This document shows positions 1 through 5,046 of a DNA stretch of 5,046 bases, piece after piece (positions within the stretch are counted from its first letter, which is position 1; the number at the start of each line of letters is the position of its first letter). Made by a program: the position numbers and the translations under genes. The notes beneath the pieces were generated by a model. It was not told where the DNA came from. It ran no database searches and worked only from the letters and a program-made list of their open reading frames with translations. Source of the stretch: JBGPIK01 sp041484845 (GTDB taxonomy: Bacteria > Desulfobacterota > Binatia > UBA9968); NCBI GenBank assembly GCA_041484845.1, contig JBGPIK010000472.1, forward strand, positions 1-5,046, given 5' to 3'.

Positions 1-168
1 ATGTTTTTTCAGCTGACCGCTCAGCGCGAGACTCCAAAAAGAACGCAGGACGCTGCTCGGCGGGGGAATCAATAATTCATTTTCCAGCAGCAGGCGAGCG
101 AGCATCTCCCAGAGAACGACGCCGACGAATATAGATACGCACCCGCGAACGATCTCCTTTCTCGGCAA
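1..168 (-). CDS. ABC transporter permease, TauC/SsuC-like, N-terminal fragment
   Basis: This is a partial gene that runs off the window at base 1; 56 codons are visible. The translation begins MPRKEIVRGC, continues with a hydrophobic first membrane helix (about residues 9-28, ending VVLWEMLARLLL), and then shows LLIPPPSSVLRSFWSLALSG followed by QLKKH. A first helix with a W-E pair, then a Pro-Pro-Pro-Ser-x-Val-Leu segment and a SG-x-L-x-x-H stretch, is the characteristic N-terminus of inner-membrane permeases for nitrate, sulfonate, taurine or related small anions (BPD_transp_1 family). Such permeases work as dimers with an ATPase and a periplasmic binding protein, which would lie beyond the window. 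The start is the TTG at 166-168, chosen because AAGGGG lies 6 bases upstream and no ATG or GTG in this frame is as well placed. The gene follows the stop of the 838-codon gene by 15 bases in the same frame, so co-transcription is likely. The substrate cannot be told from this fragment. Confidence 0.82.
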   Translation of the reverse strand, partial: MPRKEIVRGCVSIFVGVVLWEMLARLLLENELLIPPPSSVLRSFWSLALSGQLKKH

Positions 169-174
169 GCTGTT

Positions 175-180
175 CCCCTT
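175..180 (-). promoter_or_regulatory. Shine-Dalgarno of the permease gene
   Basis: The minus strand reads AAGGGG here, 6 bases before the TTG at 168. It lies in the short gap after the TGA (184-186) of the upstream gene. This site decides the TTG start of the edge permease, since no other start codon in that frame is preceded by a comparable sequence. Confidence 0.6.
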
Positions 181-183
181 TCG

Positions 184-2700
184 TCAGCGATACAGTTCCG
201 GATCTTCGCCTTTGTCCTGGCCGGTGTGAATCCTGGGATAAACAGAAAAACCACCAGGGCGGCCCTGTACCATGAAGTCCAACGGTACAAATCCCTGGAG
301 CAGCGGAATCGGCAGCTGCACTCCGGCGAACCCGCCTTTTTGATCCGTGCCCACGGCAAGTTGGTTACCCCAAAGACCGGTCGGGAGAGCGCCGTTCAGG
401 CTGAACGTTCTCGGAGAGATGCTGCCTTGAATAGGCGGGATTTTATATTTGCTCCCTGGATTGCGCTCGTTTTCACTCAGCAGCTCGTGGTCGAGCACCT
501 TGGGAAACGACGGCACCGGACCGTCGGCCTCGCGCAACAGAGAAAATGTGGTATCCTCACGCTCGTTATTGTTTTCGCTTTTTTTCTCCCGTTCGGCCGT
601 TAGGATAAGGGGCGGCACGTTTTGAATGCCGCCGACGCTCCCCCTGGCGCGCTGATTTACGTCCGCCAGTGCGACCTCGTGATTGGTTTGCCGGAGCGCG
701 GTGAAAAAACGATCCGTTGTCCGTTTGGGAAGCGCATGGATTTGACTGCGAATACCCCACGGGGTTTGGTAATAGATCAGCAGCTCGTTGTCGGCAATCA
801 GGTTTACACCTCGATCCGCAAGCTCCATGTTCTTCGGATTCCCGTCGAATAAAGAGGCTTTCAAGCCGAGCCCGCCGGGACCGTAAAGCTCCGGATGCTC
901 CATGAGAAACTGCTTACTCATCCGGAGTCCCTGGTTTTCATCTTTTGCCATGTCCGCGAGCTTCTTGGTCGCTTCACCGGCCGCAGGGCTTTCGGGGTAC
1001 TGGTCAATAATAGAGGTCAAGTAATACTCGCGGGCTCCTCGATCGTTGCTCTTACCGGCGGAAGTCAAGAGGGAGTTCGCGGCTTTCTCTTTGAGTTGGG
1101 CAATTTTCTCTTTCGCTGTGCCGGCCAGCTCGTGGTAACTGATCGCATTGTCAAACAAACCTCGTTCTTCATAAGCATTGCCCAAAACTTTGTACACTTC
1201 GGTGGCGTTGCCGGAATTGGGATGGCTGCGCACGTAGGCGACTCCCGCGTCGATGATCGGCTGCGCCGAGATCGGGTTGTTGGTCAAGACTTGGACAAGA
1301 TTGGTGCCCATGAGAATAGCGTTGACGGTTCCCAATGTTGCCGCGCCTGCCGGACCGGCTGCCGCCATCGCACCGGCGGCGTACAGAATGTTTTTTTTCA
1401 GCAGGTCTTCGCCGAGCAAGACGTACTTCACCGATTGCACTTGGCGATCGGTTTGGGCATCTCGGAATGACGCGAGCAGATTGTATTCGGGACTTTGCAG
1501 CAACGCGGTGGCGTGTTTTTGGGCCTCCGGCGTCGCGGAAGAACGCGCGACTTCCTCAATGGCTTTCTTGGCCTCTTCATGCCAACCCTTCATCTCCAGA
1601 GCGACGGCCTCGGCGTCGAGGGCGGCGTCTCCCAGCGGCTTGCCGTGATACTTTTTTTCTATATCGACGGCCAAGCGCTCCACTTGATTGGCATCATGCA
1701 GGCTAAGGGCTTGGAGTAGTCGTTTAACGTCTTGTTGTTGTTCCGCGGGCCGGCTAGTTTCTTGAGCGGCGGCTAGTGACTTTTGTTTTCCCTGTTCCCG
1801 GGCTTGGGCCATTTGGCTTGCCTGTTGGACGGTCTTTTGCCCGTCCCGTGATTCGGGGTCGAGAAATGATGCGAGCTCGGCGAAAAACAAAGCCTTGTCG
1901 ACGTCGCCTCTTTTAATAGCGTCATTAGCCTTGTCAAGCTGCTTTCTCACCAGCGCGCCGACCTTCTGCTTTTCGAGAGCTTCCACGCGTTTTTGGATCT
2001 CCGCGTTGCGCGGATCGTCGGGGTAGCGCTTCAGATGATCGAGCTCGCGCGCCAGAGCGCGCCGTTGCTCGATCGACATGTCGCGGTCGGCCAAGGCATA
2101 GATCTCGGTGATGACGCTTTCAACGGCTGCGCCCACGTAATTTCCCGATGCGACGCCGACCAAGTCCACCGAGCTCAGCATGCGGTTGAATATCCCTCCC
2201 CACGAGTTTGTCGTACTCTGCCGTGTCAACTGGTCGGCGAGATTCAAATCATCGTTGTTGATGATCGATTCGAGATATTTTTTTTGCTCCGGCGACGACG
2301 CGTTCTTAAGAGCTTCCTTTTGCGCTGCGAGATAACGGTCGCGATTCTGCAGAGTATTATTGACCAAATCCTGCGCCTGTTCGGTTAATCCCGTCACAGC
2401 GCCGTATTGTTTTTGCAGGCGGGCGTCCTCGCTCTTGAAGAATTTCAGATGATCGGTCAAGGATTCCTTATTATTGGTTAAGGCATCGATAAGGGTTTCA
2501 CGGACCTGCTTATCGACGTTATCGGGAAAAAACTGCGGCGTCGGATCGGGCCTTACAAAGGGATCGAATTCAGGGAGAGGGTTAAGGATCTTTTCCACCG
2601 GCATGGCGCGCTCTTGAGCCGGACTCGAAGGAAGTCCCATCCATGCGGAACCGACAATGAACAGTGCCGCGAAAAGCGCCACGCGTTTTTTCTCATTCAT
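184..2700 (-). CDS. Exported TPR-repeat protein of unknown function, 838 aa
   Basis: I do not recognise a named family. Residues 1-28 form a Sec signal peptide: MNEKKR n-region, hydrophobic VALFAALFIVGSAWMGL core, probable cleavage after SPA (residue 28). There is no lipobox, so the product is periplasmic or surface-associated. The body is mostly alpha-helical. A clear TPR lies at about 502-530 (VLGNAYEERGLFDNAISYHE), TPR-like pairs occur near 254-283 and 357-386, and another helical pair ending in IIDQYPESPAA lies near 552-574. Charged and Gln/Ala-rich helices at 235-260 and 292-330 could be coiled coil. Two Gly/Ala-rich hydrophobic stretches (about 177-200 and 437-471) interrupt the soluble repeats. 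From about 600 the helical pattern gives way to a Gly/Pro-rich, probably beta-rich region with a charged Glu/Asn/Lys linker at 703-716 and an end rich in Gly, Pro and aromatics (VPLDFMVQGRPGGFSVYP). ATG overlaps the stop of the upstream lipoprotein gene (ATGA). The likely role is a protein-interaction scaffold in the envelope; no catalytic motif is visible. Confidence 0.85.
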   Translation of the reverse strand: MNEKKRVALFAALFIVGSAWMGLPSSPAQERAMPVEKILNPLPEFDPFVRPDPTPQFFPDNVDKQVRETLIDALTNNKESLTDHLKFFKSEDARLQKQYGAVTGLTEQAQDLVNNTLQNRDRYLAAQKEALKNASSPEQKKYLESIINNDDLNLADQLTRQSTTNSWGGIFNRMLSSVDLVGVASGNYVGAAVESVITEIYALADRDMSIEQRRALARELDHLKRYPDDPRNAEIQKRVEALEKQKVGALVRKQLDKANDAIKRGDVDKALFFAELASFLDPESRDGQKTVQQASQMAQAREQGKQKSLAAAQETSRPAEQQQDVKRLLQALSLHDANQVERLAVDIEKKYHGKPLGDAALDAEAVALEMKGWHEEAKKAIEEVARSSATPEAQKHATALLQSPEYNLLASFRDAQTDRQVQSVKYVLLGEDLLKKNILYAAGAMAAAGPAGAATLGTVNAILMGTNLVQVLTNNPISAQPIIDAGVAYVRSHPNSGNATEVYKVLGNAYEERGLFDNAISYHELAGTAKEKIAQLKEKAANSLLTSAGKSNDRGAREYYLTSIIDQYPESPAAGEATKKLADMAKDENQGLRMSKQFLMEHPELYGPGGLGLKASLFDGNPKNMELADRGVNLIADNELLIYYQTPWGIRSQIHALPKRTTDRFFTALRQTNHEVALADVNQRARGSVGGIQNVPPLILTAEREKKSENNNEREDTTFSLLREADGPVPSFPKVLDHELLSENERNPGSKYKIPPIQGSISPRTFSLNGALPTGLWGNQLAVGTDQKGGFAGVQLPIPLLQGFVPLDFMVQGRPGGFSVYPRIHTGQDKGEDPELYR

Positions 2701-2711
2701 CGGTTAAGCCT
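2697..2711 (-). promoter_or_regulatory. Coupled start: ATGA overlap with upstream GAGG
   Basis: On the minus strand the TGA of the lipoprotein gene (2697-2699) and the ATG of the 838-codon gene (2698-2700) share bases in an ATGA junction. A GAGG Shine-Dalgarno (2708-2711) stands 7 bases before the ATG, inside the last codons of the upstream gene. This arrangement normally gives translational coupling and a controlled ratio of the two products. Confidence 0.75.
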
Positions 2712-3743
2712 CGTGATTTTTTCGAGGAAACCGCGCATCGCCTCGATTTTTCCCTGCGCTTCAATCTTTTCAACAATACCATCGACTTGCGCGACTTCCG
2801 TGTAAAGCTTTAAGGCCGAGTTGGCAAATTGGTCAAAGGTCTTGAAATCAAAGCTCAAACCTTCCGGATCGTACTGAGATGCATATTCTTTTGCAAGCAG
2901 GGCGTAAAAATCGCCGAAGTCGATCAAAAAGCGGTGAATGTTTTTACTTTGGCGATGTTTGGTTATCAGCTGGCTGTAACCGAGAATGACAATCTGGTTG
3001 CCCTCTTTGAGCCGATAGCGATTGGCCTCCACGAAAGCGACTTTGGCGCGATCAATTCGCTCCTCTTCAACGCGAGCCAAATACTCGTAAGGCGTCCCGT
3101 GATATTTTTGAATGAGCTGATTCCACGCCGCGACCTTTTCATCGAGTCCGGCGATATACTTAAACGGGTCTTCGGTAGGCAGCGGTTTGTCTAAAATGCG
3201 TTGAAAAGTTTCCAGCGCTTCCGCGTTCTTCGCTGCTTCTGTGCCGAGACGCCCTTCGGTTTCGGCGGCTTTGCGGAAGAGAGCCAGGGCTTGATCGTAG
3301 TCTCTGAGGCGCTCTAGGGCCACGGCTTTATTGTAACCGACAATGTCACTGAACTGACCCGGATTTTTTTTCTCATAGTCGCCCAACCGCACCAGTGTTG
3401 CCTTCATAATGTTGATGCCGGTTATGTCCTTTGGAATAGAAAAGCGATAGGTGTCTTCTTTAGCCAGACGTTGAAAGTCTTTGACGATGTCGAGAAGATT
3501 GCCGGCGGGAACGTAACGCGCTTCGGGGGCGGCGGTTTGACTCGAGCACCCGGCGAAAAAAAGGAAAATGACGGGGAGCGCTAGAGTGAATAGGAGAGGC
3601 GCAGAATAGGGGCTTAAGCACGGTTCTGGCTTGCGATTCGCCCAATACGGGACTTGCGCTGCTGGGGCTTGGAGCCGCTGCAAAACATTCCGCGTTCGAT
3701 TGGCTGTGTGCCGGGGGGGGGTCCCTATTGGTTGGAAGGCCAT
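2697..3743 (-). CDS. Probable lipoprotein with TPR-like helical repeats, 348 aa (start uncertain)
   Basis: No named family is recognised. A strongly hydrophobic segment (about residues 47-63, LLFTLALPVIFLFF) runs into AGCSS, a lipobox-like site with Cys66, so the mature protein should be lipid-anchored by signal peptidase II. The mature part is helical. Residues 132-163 carry a good TPR (YNKAVALERLRDYDQALALF), and helix-rich charged segments continue to the end (EKITRLNR), suggesting further degenerate repeats. The ATG at 3741-3743 is the only in-frame ATG ahead of the signal peptide. It leaves about 45 residues before the hydrophobic core, which is unusually long, it has no clear Shine-Dalgarno, and the stretch contains a C9 homopolymer. 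An in-frame TTG at 3681-3683 shortens this only partly. A start further in would need a reading-frame change near 3609-3612 (see findings). The gene overlaps the next by 4 bases, so the pair is probably one operon. It likely serves as an envelope-anchored partner of the downstream TPR protein; this is inference from organisation. Confidence 0.78.
   Translation of the reverse strand: MAFQPIGTPPRHTANRTRNVLQRLQAPAAQVPYWANRKPEPCLSPYSAPLLFTLALPVIFLFFAGCSSQTAAPEARYVPAGNLLDIVKDFQRLAKEDTYRFSIPKDITGINIMKATLVRLGDYEKKNPGQFSDIVGYNKAVALERLRDYDQALALFRKAAETEGRLGTEAAKNAEALETFQRILDKPLPTEDPFKYIAGLDEKVAAWNQLIQKYHGTPYEYLARVEEERIDRAKVAFVEANRYRLKEGNQIVILGYSQLITKHRQSKNIHRFLIDFGDFYALLAKEYASQYDPEGLSFDFKTFDQFANSALKLYTEVAQVDGIVEKIEAQGKIEAMRGFLEKITRLNR
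3713..3721. repeat. Homopolymer tract, G9 on plus strand (C9 in the lipoprotein gene)
   Basis: Nine consecutive G on the plus strand fall within codons 8-11 of the lipoprotein gene when it is started at 3743 (Thr-Pro-Pro-Arg). Tracts of this length slip during replication and are also prone to sequencing and assembly length errors, so the reading frame upstream of this point is less certain than that downstream of it. Confidence 0.9.
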
Positions 3744-3773
3744 TGGTATCCGCTGAGGCTCGCTAGTTCTAAG

Positions 3774-3802
3774 ATCATTCAGAGATTTGAGTAGTAAGTC
3801 AA
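3774..3802 (-). promoter_or_regulatory. Candidate sigma70-type promoter for the leftward TPR operon
   Basis: On the minus strand TTGACT (3797-3802) is followed after 17 bases by AATGAT (3774-3779). This matches the -35 consensus at 5 of 6 bases and the -10 at 4 of 6, with optimal spacing. The predicted transcription start is near 3767, giving a leader of about 24 bases before the ATG at 3743. The prediction is by pattern only. Confidence 0.45.
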
Positions 3803-3830
3803 GTGAACTTGCGGGAAAATGCCGGAACCC

Positions 3831-3859
3831 TTGACCGCTGGAGATCGGCGGCGAATAAT
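3831..3859 (+). promoter_or_regulatory. Candidate sigma70-type promoter for the glycosidase-like lipoprotein
   Basis: TTGACC (3831-3836), a 17-base spacer and AATAAT (3854-3859) match the -35 and -10 consensus at 5 of 6 bases each. The predicted transcription start is at about 3866-3867, on the ATG at 3867. If real, this promoter rules out the upstream ATG at 3819 as the start and implies a leaderless or nearly leaderless message. The two divergent -35 boxes are separated by 28 bases. Confidence 0.5.
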
Positions 3860-3866
3860 CAGATCT

Positions 3867-5024
3867 ATGAGCTTACGCATGCGATTCTTTATATTCATGC
3901 TCTCTGCGGCGATGGCGACTGCCGGATGCTATAGCCCTGAAATAAGCGAGCCCCGGCTCGCCGAGCCGCCGCCGCGTGTTGAAACGCGCGGGCCGGCTAC
4001 GCGGCCATTCTTGATGGGATTCACGTTGTGGCCGGCCGATCTGTCACTGGAAGGGTTGGTGACGGCGCAAGCATTTGCCTATGCCCACGGGGATATTGTT
4101 TCGGTGACGTTTCTCGGCGGACTTCCCTGGCCCGAGGCGCTCAACGGAAAAGAATTCTCGCAAGACGTTCGCGATAATTTGGCCTATCGGCCGCCCGAGG
4201 GCAAGAAATTGCTGCTAGCGATTTCACCGCTCGATAAGAACCGCAGAGGTCTCGCGCCGTACTGGGGAGAAAAGGAAAACCTCGCGCTCCCAAAACCCTG
4301 GGGCCAAGAGCCGCTTAACAGTCCAAGAGTAAAAAAGGCCTTTCTGAATTTTCTTTTGCGCTGTGTCCAGGACCTCCATCCCGATTATCTGGCGATCGGC
4401 ATGGAAGCGAACGTGCTGCTGTCGCGCGATGCGGCGAAGTGGACACAGTTTAAAGATTTATATCGCGATACCTATACGGCAGTGAAAAAAGCCTATCCAA
4501 GACTGCCGGTCTTCTTCACGACCGATGTTCTGCATTATAAGAAGCTGGCGCGCGATTCCAAACGCGCCGATCAGCAAAAAGAAGTAGCGGAGCTGATGCG
4601 CACCAGCGATCTTTTCGCGATGAGTGTTTACCCGCACATGAGTGTCGATGTGCCGCGCCCATTGCCGCCGGATTTCTTCGATTTCGCCACGCGGTTCAAG
4701 AAACCCGTCGCGGTCTCCGACAGCGGCATGACATCGCGAACCGTAGCCCTGCGGACTTACGGTATCGAACTTGCGGGTTCGGACGCGGCCCAAACGCAGT
4801 TTACAAAGCTGCTTTTAGCCACCGCAGCACGCGACGGTTATGAGTTCGTCATCAATTTCGCGACCACAGACTCCGAAAAACTCGTGGCCCGACTGCGCCC
4901 ACCGCTCGACGATCTCGCACGGATCTGGGCGTTTACCGGGATGCAAAACAGCGACAAAATCCCCAAGCCGGCGCTGGCGACTTGGGACTCCTATTGGAAA
5001 GCGCGCTATGAGCATCAGAAGTAG
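3867..5024 (+). CDS. Lipoprotein with glycoside-hydrolase-like (beta/alpha)8 domain, 385 aa
   Basis: Numbering is from the Met at 3867. Residues 1-21 are a lipoprotein signal peptide (MSLRMRFF n-region, FMLSAAMATAGC with Cys21), followed by a Pro/Glu/Arg-rich linker to about 45. The rest has the order of a clan GH-A type TIM barrel: strand 1 GFTLWP (51-56), GGLPWPEAL (84-92), a strand ending LLLAISPL (115-122), LAPYWG (129-134), strand 4 YLAIGMEAN (174-182) with Glu180 at the acid/base position, strand 6 FAMSVYPHM (250-258), strand 7 KPVAVSDSG (279-287), strand 8 YEFVINFATTD (325-335), and a closing IPKPALATWDSYW (365-377). It probably binds or cleaves a glycan at the envelope. The strand-7 residue where the nucleophile Glu is expected is Asp285, so activity is uncertain. 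I selected the ATG at 3867 over the one at 3819 because it gives a normal 20-residue signal peptide and fits the promoter at 3831-3859; starting at 3819 would add 16 hydrophilic, Arg-rich residues. A third Met at 3879 is also possible. The gene diverges from the TPR operon. The GH-like assignment rests on motif order, not on a family match. Confidence 0.72.
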   Translation: MSLRMRFFIFMLSAAMATAGCYSPEISEPRLAEPPPRVETRGPATRPFLMGFTLWPADLSLEGLVTAQAFAYAHGDIVSVTFLGGLPWPEALNGKEFSQDVRDNLAYRPPEGKKLLLAISPLDKNRRGLAPYWGEKENLALPKPWGQEPLNSPRVKKAFLNFLLRCVQDLHPDYLAIGMEANVLLSRDAAKWTQFKDLYRDTYTAVKKAYPRLPVFFTTDVLHYKKLARDSKRADQQKEVAELMRTSDLFAMSVYPHMSVDVPRPLPPDFFDFATRFKKPVAVSDSGMTSRTVALRTYGIELAGSDAAQTQFTKLLLATAARDGYEFVINFATTDSEKLVARLRPPLDDLARIWAFTGMQNSDKIPKPALATWDSYWKARYEHQK

Positions 5025-5046
5025 TCGGCGAGACATTTTTCGCGCG

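Noticed and set aside
69..359. Minus-strand open frame of 96 codons crossing the end of the 838-codon gene
   Set aside because: It overlaps both the end of that gene and the permease start in another frame; its translation is Cys/Arg/Ser-rich with no domain pattern, while the permease frame gives a clear family signature.
895..1470. Plus-strand open frame of 191 codons antisense to the TPR gene
   Set aside because: It lies wholly within the well-supported minus-strand gene, its translation has no recognisable motif or repeat, and no Shine-Dalgarno stands before it; it is a shadow of codon bias.
1993..2388. Plus-strand open frame of 131 codons, with others of similar size nearby (226-603, 1253-1648, 2829-3194)
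   Set aside because: All are antisense to the minus-strand coding genes, with low-complexity or motif-free products.
3819..3866. Extra 16 N-terminal codons for the plus-strand lipoprotein
   Set aside because: They would place hydrophilic Arg-rich residues before an already complete signal peptide, and they overlap the candidate -35 and -10 boxes. Kept only as an alternative start.
3954..3968. Perfect inverted repeat CGGCTC-GCC-GAGCCG, considered as terminator or operator
   Set aside because: It is a 6-base stem inside the coding sequence of the lipoprotein linker, has no following T run, and can be explained by GC-rich Pro/Glu/Arg codons.
4458..4793. Minus-strand open frame of 111 codons, and one at 4815-5036
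   Set aside because: Both are antisense to the barrel protein, which shows coherent motif order along its whole length; the antisense products show none.
5025..5046. Tail after the last stop, checked for a terminator
   Set aside because: A short T run is present but only a 4-base stem can be drawn; too little sequence to support any feature.

Overview
The window looks like chromosomal DNA from a Gram-negative bacterium of moderate GC content (judged by eye). Two genes begin with lipoprotein signal peptides, one with a Sec-type signal peptide, and the fragment at the left edge resembles a TauC/SsuC-type ABC transporter permease. No taxonomic marker is present. An environmental proteobacterial or delta-like lineage would fit, but that is a guess.

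Layout: from the right-hand intergenic region at about 3744-3866, genes diverge. Leftward on the minus strand run (i) a 348-codon lipoprotein with a TPR-like helical repeat (2697-3743), (ii) an 838-codon exported TPR protein (184-2700) whose ATG overlaps the stop of (i) by 4 bases, and (iii) after a 15-base gap, the first 56 codons of an ABC permease (1-168). The permease uses a TTG start with a good Shine-Dalgarno and leaves the window at base 1. Rightward on the plus strand runs one lipoprotein with a probable (beta/alpha)8 glycoside-hydrolase-like domain (3867-5024). No tRNA, rRNA, CRISPR, insertion sequence or convincing terminator was seen.

How they fit together: the two TPR proteins look translationally coupled and probably act together at the envelope as a protein-interaction pair. 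The permease is close enough to share their transcript, which would link the pair to a nitrate/sulfonate/taurine-type uptake system or simply reflect compact gene packing. The divergent glycosidase-like lipoprotein shares the control region and may belong to the same functional unit, but nothing in the sequence proves it.

Points most worth a second look: the short edge permease gene; the Asp where clan-A glycosidases normally carry the nucleophile Glu; a promoter whose predicted start lies at the ATG (possible leaderless message); the odd N-terminus of the lipoprotein gene (C9 tract, 45 residues ahead of the signal peptide, and a one-base change that would restore a normal one); and the unrecognised C-terminal third and glycine/alanine-rich hydrophobic segments of the 838-residue protein.
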